The notes beneath the pieces were generated by a model. That model saw only the letters and a program-made list of their open reading frames with translations, did no database searches and was not told the DNA's origin. Made by a program: the position numbers and the translations under genes. A stretch of DNA of 37,001 nucleotides. Origin: Mycobacterium sp. (GTDB lineage Bacteria > Actinomycetota > Actinomycetes > Mycobacteriales > Mycobacteriaceae). The DNA lies in assembly GCA_025965555.1 (NCBI GenBank), contig JAOPWT010000276.1:1-37001 (forward strand), in the 5' to 3' direction. Positions 19,694 to 28,793 of the stretch are shown here, piece after piece. Each line of letters starts with the position of its first letter. Positions within the stretch are counted from its first letter, which is position 1.

Positions 19694-20835
19694 CAGTGTT
19701 GCCTTCCGAGATCGTTCGCCAGCACCTCGGCAGCCGGGATGAGCCTGCGTCGGGTGTCGATCGCGATCACCGACCAGTCCACGCGGTCGTACTCGTCGAA
19801 CTTGCGGCGGGCACGTTCGCGCGCCTTCTCCGGCGCGCCGTGGTGAACCCCTTGCGGCGCATGCGAAATGAGCCCCGGCGGCATCGGGATGCCATAGAGC
19901 GATCCGCTGTGGAAGAACGCGATCTCGTCGAAGTCGACGTTGCGGTGGTACCACGGGGTGCGCTCAGTGCCCGGCACGCCCTCGGCCCGCTTGGGCAGGA
20001 AGTTCATCACGTAGACGCCGGTGGCCTGCATGAACAGGTGCACGGTGGGCGGTAGGTGGACGCTGTCGGAGGTCACCACGTTGTAGTCGGCGATGTTGAA
20101 CGTGAAGGGGAAGTTGTCACCGCGCCAACCCTCGACGTCGAGCGGATGGTGTTGGTAGTAGAGCATCGTCGGTCCGCCAGGTATGGACGGGTGGACAAGG
20201 CGCACCTCGTACTCGTCGCGGCCATCGTCGTCGATCGGCTCGGGTTCGGGAATCACGGCCTGCGAGGGATCGAATGGGAAGTGTCTGCCCAACTGTGCGG
20301 GTGGCGGTACCCGGAATTCGTCGGTGGCCTGGATCATCAGCAGCGTCGACTCGCCGGTGCCTTCCCCCTGGTCGCTCCGCTCCTGCCCCCGGGGATCGGG
20401 GACCTGGCGGAACGTGCACGCCTTGGGGATGTAGACCCAGTCTCCCTCGCGGTAGCGCAGGGGACCGAACTCCGTCTCGAGAAGCCCGGAACCCTTGTGC
20501 ACGAAGGAGAGCAGATCACCATCCACGTAGCGGGCGAAGTACGGCATCGGCTCGGTGCGCCGCGACAGCAGCACCAGGCAGTCGGCGTTGGAGAACATCA
20601 GCAGCGGATCGCCGTTGGCGTCCGTGGCGTCGCTGGGCTTCAGCTCGCTGGACAGTACGTCGATCGGGCGCAACGGGCCGGCCGAGCGATACGCAGTGGG
20701 GTCGTTGCGCCGGTAGATGTTGGCGGTCCGTCCGGTGAACCCGCCGCGGCCGAGTTCGTCGTCCTTGAGACCGTCGAGGTCGGCGTGCAGGCGCCGCGGC
20801 GTCTTGCCCTTGCGCAGGTGAATGAACGATTCCAT
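19693..20835 (-). CDS. Homogentisate 1,2-dioxygenase family cupin protein
   Basis: MESFIHLRKGKTPRRLHADLDGLKDDELGRGGFTGRTANIYRRNDPT...YHRNVDFDEIAFFHSGS...PQGVHHGAPEKARE; TTGGAGAC upstream of ATG 20835. Confidence 0.85.
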   Translation of the reverse strand: MESFIHLRKGKTPRRLHADLDGLKDDELGRGGFTGRTANIYRRNDPTAYRSAGPLRPIDVLSSELKPSDATDANGDPLLMFSNADCLVLLSRRTEPMPYFARYVDGDLLSFVHKGSGLLETEFGPLRYREGDWVYIPKACTFRQVPDPRGQERSDQGEGTGESTLLMIQATDEFRVPPPAQLGRHFPFDPSQAVIPEPEPIDDDGRDEYEVRLVHPSIPGGPTMLYYQHHPLDVEGWRGDNFPFTFNIADYNVVTSDSVHLPPTVHLFMQATGVYVMNFLPKRAEGVPGTERTPWYHRNVDFDEIAFFHSGSLYGIPMPPGLISHAPQGVHHGAPEKARERARRKFDEYDRVDWSVIAIDTRRRLIPAAEVLANDLGRQH

Positions 20836-20871
20836 GGCTGTCTCCAATGACTTCGCCGCGGTGGGCGTTCG

Positions 20872-20899
20872 GAACTGAAACTGACGTTACTTTCATTTC
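20872..20899. promoter_or_regulatory. Imperfect inverted repeat, candidate TetR-type operator upstream of the dioxygenase operon
   Basis: GAACTGAAACTGA-CG-TTACTTTCATTTC; 10 of 13 positions pair. Confidence 0.4.
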
Positions 20900-20951
20900 T
20901 GCAGGGCGGCAAGACCCGAATCGGCGTCGCGCCGCCGCATCTTCCCGAGCT

Positions 20952-21340
20952 CTACTGGTCGAGGTCGACGCGTACGGTCAGCAGATTGGTGCCGAACGTG
21001 CGCACGCCGAAGCTGTTGAACTGCGGCAACTCTCGTAGCCGTGCGTGCGGATCGTCGTCGGGCACCAGATGGGCGGTGCCGCTTCGCCACCTGCCGCGCA
21101 GCCGCACCCGGACGCGCGCGTCGGCGGCAATATTGCGCACGTACTGGGACTGTTCGCCGAACTCCGAGACGAACCAGAACTGGTTCCGACGAGCTTGCCG
21201 CCCAATGGGGTGCGGCGGGGCTCGCCCGACTTGCGTCCGGTCGTCTCGAGCAGCGTCTGCGTCGGCAGCCGGCGCATCAACGGGTTCGCCACCCGCTTCT
21301 GGAAGAAGTTGGTCACCGCAGCATTGGGCATGCCACTCAT
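20952..21340 (-). pseudogene. Frameshifted deazaflavin (F420)-dependent nitroreductase family protein
   Basis: Frame 1: MSGMPNAAVTNFFQKRVANPLMRRLPTQTLLETTGRKSGEPRRTPLGGKLVGT; frame 2 resumes QFWFVSEFGEQSQYVRNIAADARVRVRLRGRWRSGTAHLVPDDDPHARL. Confidence 0.8.
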
Positions 21341-21435
21341 TTCACACCACCCGTCAATGGTCGGGCCGGCCGTCGTAGGCGCGTTTGAAGCGCTGCAGCG
21401 GACTGGCGTCGCCGCGCTCCGGCCTTGGCGCCGGG

Positions 21436-21705
21436 TCACCTGCGTCGACGATGTCCTCGATCGTGCCGACTGCCCTTGGTGACGCCGAGACGGTCACAGA
21501 GGCGGTCGATCTTGAGCGCCTTGATGCCAACTTCGGCGAGGAGTTCGTAGCCCGCGTGAATCCGGTCGGCCAACCCGAGCCGGTTGCCGGCAGGGCTGCG
21601 GGAACTGGCCACGACCAGCAGCCAAGGGCTCGGGAGGGCGCGTCGGTCGGCAGCGCCGTCAGCCGGTACGACGGGTGTCGGGGTGGCTGGTGATGCTGGC
21701 CACAT
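21436..21705 (-). pseudogene. Truncated TetR-family regulator (HTH only)
   Basis: ADRIHAGYELLAEVGIKALKIDRLCDRLGVTKGS, then no FYWHF-type continuation. Confidence 0.65.
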
Positions 21706-21707
21706 GT

Positions 21708-21730
21708 TTTACTTCGTGTCTACAAGTTAA
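21708..21730. promoter_or_regulatory. Operator-like imperfect palindrome next to the TetR remnant
   Basis: TTTACTTcgtgtctacAAGTTAA immediately upstream of the TetR-remnant start. Confidence 0.35.
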
Positions 21731-21853
21731 TACTCAGGTCCGCCTGCTACGGCAACGCGGGCGCGGTCGGCGGTGATCCCGTCGCCGCTTGGGCGATCGC
21801 AAATCGCACGAAGTCGACGGTTTACCCGTAACAGGAACTGGATGGATTCGTAG

Positions 21854-22825
<972 letters not shown>

Positions 22826-23054
22826 GCGAAGACTCGCGCACCACCTGATCCCGACGGCGATCGCGGCGAGCACGCCGACCAGCGGGGGTACCCGCACCAA
22901 GAGCATCAGGGTGCCCGCGATCAGGACCGTGATGGCAAGCGGCCCGGTGGCGGCGTGCTTGACCAGTTGCTCGCCGAATGTTGGGACTGCGATCTGGCGG
23001 CGAGGGCCGGTGACGTATTGCGTCCGTTCCGTCACCCGGACTGACCCGCCGCGA

Positions 23055-24053
23055 TCAAAACCCGCCCGCCACCTTCACGACCGCGCGACCGGAGAACTTT
23101 CCGGCCCGCACCCGGTCGATCACCTCGACGACGTCCTTCACGTCGACGTCGTGGGTGATCTGTGAAAGTCGTTGCGGCTTCAGCGAACCGCCGAGTAGCG
23201 CCCAGAGTTCACGGCGCGGCCCGATGCGCATCATCACCGAGTCCATGCCGAGCAGGGCGACCCCGCGCAGGATGAACGGCATCACCGTCGTGTTGAGCGC
23301 GGGGCCGCCGGTCAGTCCGCTGGCGGCCACCGCGCCGCCGTAGGACATGGTGCTGAGCACGTCGGCGAGAGTCGCGCCGCCGACGCAGTCGACCGCCCCT
23401 GCCCAGCGTGTCTTGCCGAGCGCCCGCGGCTTGGCATCGGGATCGGCGGGCAGTCGGGGAATCACCTCGGCGGCACCGAGTGCCTTCAGTCGGTCCGCCG
23501 CGTCGGCCTTGCCCGTCGACGCGACCGCCTCGTAGCCCGCTGCCGACAACAGGTCGATGCTCACCGAGCCGACGCCCCCCGTCGCCCCCGTGACCACGAT
23601 GGGGCCGTCGTCGGGGTTGATGCCCCAGCCGATCAGTGCCTGCACGCTCATTGCGGCCGTGAATCCGGCCGTGCCGATCGCGGCGCCCTCGTATGGGCAC
23701 AGTGAGCCGAGGGCAACGACCTCGTCGGCGGGCACCCTGGCGTATTCGGCGTAGCCGCCGTGTCGGCCGGTGCCGATTTCGTATCCGTGCGCGAGCACGG
23801 CATCGCCCACCTTGAACTCGTCGGACGACGAGGCGACCACCTCACCGGTGAGGTCGATGCCGGGCACGATCGGGTAGTCCCGCACCACGCCGCCCTTCGG
23901 CGTCAACGCCAGCGCATCCTTGAAGTTGACGCTGGAGTACGCCACCCGGATGGTCACCTCGCCTGGTGGCAGGTCCGACTCGGTGAGCGTCTCGACTGCT
24001 GCGGTGATCCCATCGTCGCCCTGTCGAGCGACCAGTGCCTGAAAGTCATCCAT
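23055..24053 (-). CDS. AcuI/YhdH-type NADPH:quinone oxidoreductase / acrylyl-CoA reductase family (Rv3141-like)
   Basis: 332 aa; VAYSSVNFKDALALTPKGGVVRDYPIVPGIDLTGEVV, VVTGATGGVGSVSIDLLSAAGYEAVASTGK. Confidence 0.92.
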   Translation of the reverse strand: MDDFQALVARQGDDGITAAVETLTESDLPPGEVTIRVAYSSVNFKDALALTPKGGVVRDYPIVPGIDLTGEVVASSSDEFKVGDAVLAHGYEIGTGRHGGYAEYARVPADEVVALGSLCPYEGAAIGTAGFTAAMSVQALIGWGINPDDGPIVVTGATGGVGSVSIDLLSAAGYEAVASTGKADAADRLKALGAAEVIPRLPADPDAKPRALGKTRWAGAVDCVGGATLADVLSTMSYGGAVAASGLTGGPALNTTVMPFILRGVALLGMDSVMMRIGPRRELWALLGGSLKPQRLSQITHDVDVKDVVEVIDRVRAGKFSGRAVVKVAGGF

Positions 24054-24092
24054 GGCACCGACGCTATCGTGTCGGCCGCCGGAGGTCTGCGA

Positions 24093-25301
24093 CTACTTCA
24101 GCTCAGCCGAGGAAAGCCCGAGCAGTCGACGCGCCACGACGAGCTGCTGGATCTGCTGCGTGCCCTCGAAGATGTCGAGGATCTTGCTATCCCGTGCCCA
24201 CTTCTCCAGCAGGGTGTCCTCGGAATAGCCCGTGGTACCGGCCATTTCGACGGCCTTGAGGGTGATGTCGCTGGCCACCCTGGCGGCCTTCGCCTTGCCC
24301 ATCGAGGCTTCCTTGGAGTTCGGGATCTTGTTGTCGGCCTGCCACGCCGAGCGAAGGGTCAGCAGGTAGCCGGATTCCCATTCGGCCTCCATGCGCAGGA
24401 ACTCCGCCGCCGCCGCGCTCTGGGCGTGGGCAGGCTTGTCGTAGGAGATCTCCACGCCGGCGTCGGTGAGGATGGCACGCAACTGCTCGAGCGAAGCGCG
24501 GGCGATGCCGACGGCCATCGCGGCGACGATCGGCCTGGTGTTGTCGAACGTCTCCATGACGCCGGCAAAACCCTTGTCCACCTGGATCTCCGGGCTCCCG
24601 AGCAGGTTGCCCTTCGGGATCCGGGCATTGTCGAAGCGGATCACCGCGGTGTCGGAGGCCTTGATGCCGAGCTTGTGCTCGAGGCGCTCGACGGTGACGC
24701 CCGGATGCTCGCGCGGCACGATGAACGACTTGATCGCGGCGCGTCCGAGGCTCTTGTCGAGCGTGGCCCAGACCACGATGTGGGTGGCCCGCGAGCCTGC
24801 GGTGACGAAGATCTTCTCGCCGTTGATGACGTACTCGTCGCCGTCGAGCTTGGCGGTCGTTGACACCGCCGCCGAATCCGAGCCGAAGCTCGGCTCGGTG
24901 ATCGCCATCGCCGCCCAGACCTTGCCGAGGCGCTCGAGCTGCTCGTCGGTGGCCACGCCGGAGATCGCGGCGTTGCCGAGTCCCTGGTAGGGCACCGACA
25001 GCAGCAGTGCGACGTCACCCCAGCTGATCTCGATCGCATTGACCAGTGCAGACATGTTGGCGCCGTTGACGTTTCCCTTGGGCCCGTCGGCGTCACGGAA
25101 GGCTTCGGCGCCGGCGAAGGAGATCGTGGCGGCTCCTTGGAGGCCCTCGAAGAGGTCCGCGAGGGTGTCCAGCTCGACGGGGTACGCGTGCTCGGCGAGA
25201 TCGTACTTGCGCGAGATGGGACGCAGCATCTCGGCAGCACCGTCGTGCGCCATGTCGATGACGGCCTGCAGCTTGCGCGGCATTTCCAGATTGATTGCCA
25301 T
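24093..25301 (-). CDS. Acyl-CoA dehydrogenase family protein (FadE23-like, Rv3140)
   Basis: 402 aa; MAITEPSFGSDSAAVSTTAKLDGDEYVINGEKIFVT, FEGTQQIQQLVVARRLLGLSSAELK; synteny with the Rv3139-Rv3141 order. Confidence 0.9.
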   Translation of the reverse strand: MAINLEMPRKLQAVIDMAHDGAAEMLRPISRKYDLAEHAYPVELDTLADLFEGLQGAATISFAGAEAFRDADGPKGNVNGANMSALVNAIEISWGDVALLLSVPYQGLGNAAISGVATDEQLERLGKVWAAMAITEPSFGSDSAAVSTTAKLDGDEYVINGEKIFVTAGSRATHIVVWATLDKSLGRAAIKSFIVPREHPGVTVERLEHKLGIKASDTAVIRFDNARIPKGNLLGSPEIQVDKGFAGVMETFDNTRPIVAAMAVGIARASLEQLRAILTDAGVEISYDKPAHAQSAAAAEFLRMEAEWESGYLLTLRSAWQADNKIPNSKEASMGKAKAARVASDITLKAVEMAGTTGYSEDTLLEKWARDSKILDIFEGTQQIQQLVVARRLLGLSSAELK

Positions 25302-25337
25302 GACTGGGTTTCCGTTCGTGGTTTCTGTGACTGGCCG

Positions 25338-25367
25338 TTATAGAACTACGCCGCTTATAGAACTACG
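25338..25367. repeat. Tandem duplication of the 3' end of the FadE24-like gene (17-bp offset)
   Basis: ttatagaactacg at 25338-25350 and 25355-25367; the second copy contains the gene's stop codon. Confidence 0.9.
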
Positions 25368-26764
25368 ACGCCCTCGGCGACGCCGAGTGCGCGCAGGTCG
25401 CGATACCAGCGTTCGACGGGATGCTCCTTGGTGAAGCCGTGACCGCCGAGCAGCTGGACGCCGTCGAGGCCGATCTGCATGCCCTTGTCGGTGGCGATGC
25501 GCTTGGCCAGCGCGGCCTCGCGGGCGAACGACAGGCCCTGCTCAGCACGCGACGCACCGCGCCAGGTGACCAGACGAAGTCCATCGAGTTCGATGGCGAT
25601 GTTGGCGCACATGAAGGCGACGGATTGCCTGCGGGCGACGGGCTCGCCGAACGCCTCGCGTTCCTTGACGTAGGGAATGACGTAGTCGAGCACTGCGTGT
25701 GACGTGCCCACAGCCAATGCGGCCCAACCCAATCGGGCGAGCGCGATGGCCTCCGAGTAGTCACGGGCGTGGTCAGCCTCGCTGGTGTCGTCCTCGCCGA
25801 GGCGGTTGTGCAGCGGCACCGCCACGTTGTTCAACTCGACGCGGCCGAGCGCTGCGGCGCGCACGCCCATGCTGGGGTCGGCCTTGACCGTGAGCCCCTC
25901 GGACGCTGACTCGACGATGAACAGTGCGGGCTTGCCGTTCAGCTGCGCGCCGATGACGAACAATTCGGCGTCGGCGGCCGCGGGCACCAGGGACTTGACG
26001 CCGGTGAGCCGGTAGCCGCTCGGCGTGCGCACGGCGACGGTCTTCAGTGCCGTGGGATCGAACAATGCGTGGGGCTCGGCGATCGCGACGCATGCCTGCG
26101 GCACGTTCTCGCCTGCGAACTCGGGCAGATAGGTGGCCTGCTGATCGGCGCTGCCCCAGTGGGTCAACGCCGAGGCAACGCCGCCGGGCGCGAGGATCGG
26201 CAAAGCAAGTCCCATGTCGCCGTAGGCGAGAGCCTCGGCGACGAGTGCATTGGTCACCGTGCTGCGGTGCGCGGCGATCCCGTCGAAGTCCTCGGGGATG
26301 TTGATTGCCGTGACACCGATCTCGGTGGCCTTGCCGATCAGGTCGGCCGGGTAGGTCGCGGCCGCGTCGGCGTCGTGGGCGGCCGGTCGCAGCAGTTCCT
26401 CGGCGAACTCCGCTACGGTCTCGACGATCATCTTCTGCTCGTCGTCGGGCGTCAGGTCGAAGTAGTCCGCGCCGGTCGGCTTGAGCCGGGTCGGCGGCTT
26501 GCCGATGCCCTGCACGCGCTTGAACTGCCGGGTCGACGCGCCGAGCGCCGAGAACGCCGTCTTGACGCCGAACCGCAGGCCGCGGTTGAGCGGAGCGCGC
26601 AGTCCGTACTTGTCCAGAAATTCCTGGCCGAGAAGCGGGGTGATCAGCGCCAACCCGACAGCGGCTGGGGAGCGCTTGTGCTTTTGCGGACCTACGGAAC
26701 TGTCGGATCCGGAGCGCTTCGGGCGCTGCTTGGAGCCGTTCGTTGACGGCAGGGTGTTCGTCAT
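25355..26764 (-). CDS. Acyl-CoA dehydrogenase family protein (FadE24-like, Rv3139)
   Basis: 469 aa; GVTAINIPEDFDGIA, ACVAIAEPHALFDPTALKT, LLGGHGFTKEHPVERWYRDLRALGVAEGVVVL. Confidence 0.9.
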   Translation of the reverse strand: MTNTLPSTNGSKQRPKRSGSDSSVGPQKHKRSPAAVGLALITPLLGQEFLDKYGLRAPLNRGLRFGVKTAFSALGASTRQFKRVQGIGKPPTRLKPTGADYFDLTPDDEQKMIVETVAEFAEELLRPAAHDADAAATYPADLIGKATEIGVTAINIPEDFDGIAAHRSTVTNALVAEALAYGDMGLALPILAPGGVASALTHWGSADQQATYLPEFAGENVPQACVAIAEPHALFDPTALKTVAVRTPSGYRLTGVKSLVPAAADAELFVIGAQLNGKPALFIVESASEGLTVKADPSMGVRAAALGRVELNNVAVPLHNRLGEDDTSEADHARDYSEAIALARLGWAALAVGTSHAVLDYVIPYVKEREAFGEPVARRQSVAFMCANIAIELDGLRLVTWRGASRAEQGLSFAREAALAKRIATDKGMQIGLDGVQLLGGHGFTKEHPVERWYRDLRALGVAEGVVVL

Positions 26765-26808
26765 GTTCGCAGCCTCGCGTCCGTTGGGGCAGTGCCTCCC
26801 GACCGTAT

Positions 26809-26824
26809 CTTACTCTTGAGTAAG
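26809..26824. promoter_or_regulatory. Perfect 7-2-7 palindrome upstream of the fadE24-like gene, candidate operator
   Basis: CTTACTC-TT-GAGTAAG; overlaps a TAAGAT -10-like element on the minus strand. Confidence 0.45.
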
Positions 26825-26867
26825 GTAAGCGAGAGCTGTTACCAACATCACGCTGGCTGCGGCAAAC

Positions 26868-27017
26868 CTATCCCTTGTCGCCGTGCGGCGGGTCGATGGG
26901 GACGGACACCGGGACGAACGGCAGGCTGATCCTGGGGTCTGCCACTGCCGTCGGCGCGACGAGTGCGGCGCCCAATCCGGTCAGGGCGGCGGCGGCGAGG
27001 ATCGTGGACTTCTTCAT
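26868..27017 (-). CDS. Putative 49-aa secreted peptide (not in the supplied ORF track)
   Basis: MKKSTILAAAALTGLGAALVAPTAVADPRISLPFVPVSVPIDPPHGDKG*; n-region KK, hydrophobic core, AVA-D signal peptidase site. Confidence 0.65.
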   Translation of the reverse strand: MKKSTILAAAALTGLGAALVAPTAVADPRISLPFVPVSVPIDPPHGDKG

Positions 27018-27092
27018 GGAAGACGACGCTAGGGAAATAGGGGCTCGGATGAATCAGGGTTTTCCCTATTCTTTTTCCTTCGCCCCCGTCCG

Positions 27093-27875
27093 TTACGGAA
27101 CCGCGAGCCTGCTGAGCACGTCGTCGTGCAGAAGCCCATTGGTCGCGACGGCGCTTCCGCCGTGCGGGCCCGGTGCGCCGTCGATGTTGGTGAACCGGCC
27201 ACCGGCTTCCCGGATGACGATGTCGAGCGGCGCCAGATCCCAGAGCTTGACCTCGGGTTCGGCGACGATGTCGACGGCGCCCTCGGCCAGCAGGCAGTAG
27301 GACCAGAAGTCGCCGTACCCGCGCACTCGCCAGACTGCGTCGGTGAGCTCGACGAAGGGCGCGCGGCGTTGCTCCCAGCCGGTGGTGAAGTCGGAGAACG
27401 ACAGGCTGGCCGAGTCGATGTCGGCGACACCCGACACCGAGATGCGCCTGCTCACGCCATTGAACGACGTGAATGCGCCTTCGCCTGCGCTGGCCCACCA
27501 GCGCCGTGCCAGCGCAGGTGCGCTGATTACGCCGACCGTGGGAACGCCGTCCTCCAGCAGCGCGATGAGAGTCGACCAGACGGGCACTCCCCGGACGAAG
27601 TTCTTGGTGCCGTCGATCGGATCGAGCACCCACTGCCGCCCCGCGAAAACCGCAGTGCCGCCGAATTCTTCGCCAAGCACGGCGTCGTCCGGTCGATTGG
27701 CGGCGAGCAGGCCGCGAAGTAACTCCTCCGCCGATTCGTCGGCGTCGGTCACCGGCGTGAGGTCGGGTTTCGTCTCGACGCGGAGGTCCAGCGCGCCGAA
27801 GCGAGCCAACGTCAACTCGTCGGCCTCGTCCGCCATCCGGAGCGCGAGGCTGATGTCATCCGAGACTGTGCCCAT
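27093..27875 (-). CDS. hisN: Histidinol-phosphatase (inositol monophosphatase family)
   Basis: 260 aa from ATG 27875; [49 protein letters not shown]. Confidence 0.9.
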   Translation of the reverse strand: MGTVSDDISLALRMADEADELTLARFGALDLRVETKPDLTPVTDADESAEELLRGLLAANRPDDAVLGEEFGGTAVFAGRQWVLDPIDGTKNFVRGVPVWSTLIALLEDGVPTVGVISAPALARRWWASAGEGAFTSFNGVSRRISVSGVADIDSASLSFSDFTTGWEQRRAPFVELTDAVWRVRGYGDFWSYCLLAEGAVDIVAEPEVKLWDLAPLDIVIREAGGRFTNIDGAPGPHGGSAVATNGLLHDDVLSRLAVP

Positions 27876-27890
27876 GGGAGCAGTCCTACC

Positions 27891-28298
27891 ATGGGCAGCG
27901 TGTGGGAATTCGCCGTGCTCTTGCTGTTGGTCGGTGGCATCGTGCTGCTGTTGGCGCCGAGGATCAGGCGCAGCCGCGGCCTTGGCGGCGCAGGCAGCCT
28001 CAATGGCCCTGGTGGACAGGGCGGGCTCGGCGCAAACGCATACGGCACCCTGCTGATCACCGGAGTCAGTTCTGGGCCCGATTCCGACGGGTCGCAGTTC
28101 GTCACGATCACCGGTGTCATCAACGGTCCGACCGTCCGCGAGCACGAGATCTACACGCGCATGGTGATGAACGTGGGCACCTCGCCGACCATGGGCCAGC
28201 TGATCCCCGTCGTGTACAACCCGAAGAACCCCGACAAATGGGGCTTCGCGCCGACCCAGACTCCCGAGGGGCCAGGGTCGGCCACCGAGCTCACCTAG
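27891..28298 (+). CDS. Conserved hypothetical single-TM membrane protein
   Basis: 135 aa; N-terminal [25 protein letters not shown]-terminal [31 protein letters not shown]. Confidence 0.75.
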   Translation: MGSVWEFAVLLLLVGGIVLLLAPRIRRSRGLGGAGSLNGPGGQGGLGANAYGTLLITGVSSGPDSDGSQFVTITGVINGPTVREHEIYTRMVMNVGTSPTMGQLIPVVYNPKNPDKWGFAPTQTPEGPGSATELT

Positions 28299-28377
28299 CT
28301 AGGCGCCGACCCGTGGCGCGCTCCCGCGTGGCCGCGGGCATGCCGTATGACAGGTTCGACGACCAGAGGAGATTTTC

Positions 28378-28785
28378 ATGTCCGTAGCGCTTCCCGAAGG
28401 CCTGATCGACCTGCTGCACAAGCCGAGCCCGTGCTTCATCGCCACGCTCATGCCCGACGGATCTCCGCAGCTGACCGAAACCTGGGTCACGACCGACGGT
28501 GACAACGTCGTCATCAACATCGTCGACGGCATGCAGAAGGCCAGGAACGTCGCGCGCGACCCGCGCGTCGCCGTCAACGTCGTCGACCCCAACGACGTCA
28601 GGCGCTTCTACGCGGTGCGCGGGCGCGTGGTGAAGACGAGCACCGAGGGTGCGCGCGAGAGCATCGACGAGATCTCCCACAAGTATCTGGGCATCCCCTA
28701 CCCGAACTTCAGTGGCAACCCGGACGAGACCCGGCTGCTGATCACCATCGAGGCCGACAGGGTGACGGCGCCGGCCGGCGAATAA
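28378..28785 (+). CDS. PPOX class F420-dependent/pyridoxamine 5'-phosphate oxidase-like protein
   Basis: 135 aa; KPSPCFIATLMPDGSPQLTETWVTTDGDNVVINIVDGMQKARNVARDPRVAVNVVD; GGAGA upstream. Confidence 0.9.
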   Translation: MSVALPEGLIDLLHKPSPCFIATLMPDGSPQLTETWVTTDGDNVVINIVDGMQKARNVARDPRVAVNVVDPNDVRRFYAVRGRVVKTSTEGARESIDEISHKYLGIPYPNFSGNPDETRLLITIEADRVTAPAGE

Positions 28786-28793
28786 GGGGAGCC

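Larger units (their letters stand above)
19624..19701. repeat. Tandem direct repeat, 32-bp period, about 2.4 copies
   Basis: gctcatcagtgt(c/t)ttctcttcttcgcgcaagc at 19624 and 19656, partial third copy from 19688; one mismatch between full copies. Confidence 0.95.

Noticed and set aside
19624-19701. CRISPR array
   Set aside because: Contiguous tandem copies with no unique spacers; explained by duplicated mini-ORFs.
20952-21730. Insertion sequence or transposon scar explaining the decayed zone
   Set aside because: No transposase sequence, terminal inverted repeats or target-site duplications could be identified.
23760-24863. 367-aa plus-strand ORF
   Set aside because: Antisense to the QOR-like and FadE23-like genes; no domain signature.
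26848-27633. 261-aa minus-strand ORF over the hisN 3' end
   Set aside because: Alternative-frame Arg-rich translation of hisN; the real small gene in this area is the 49-aa secreted peptide in another frame.
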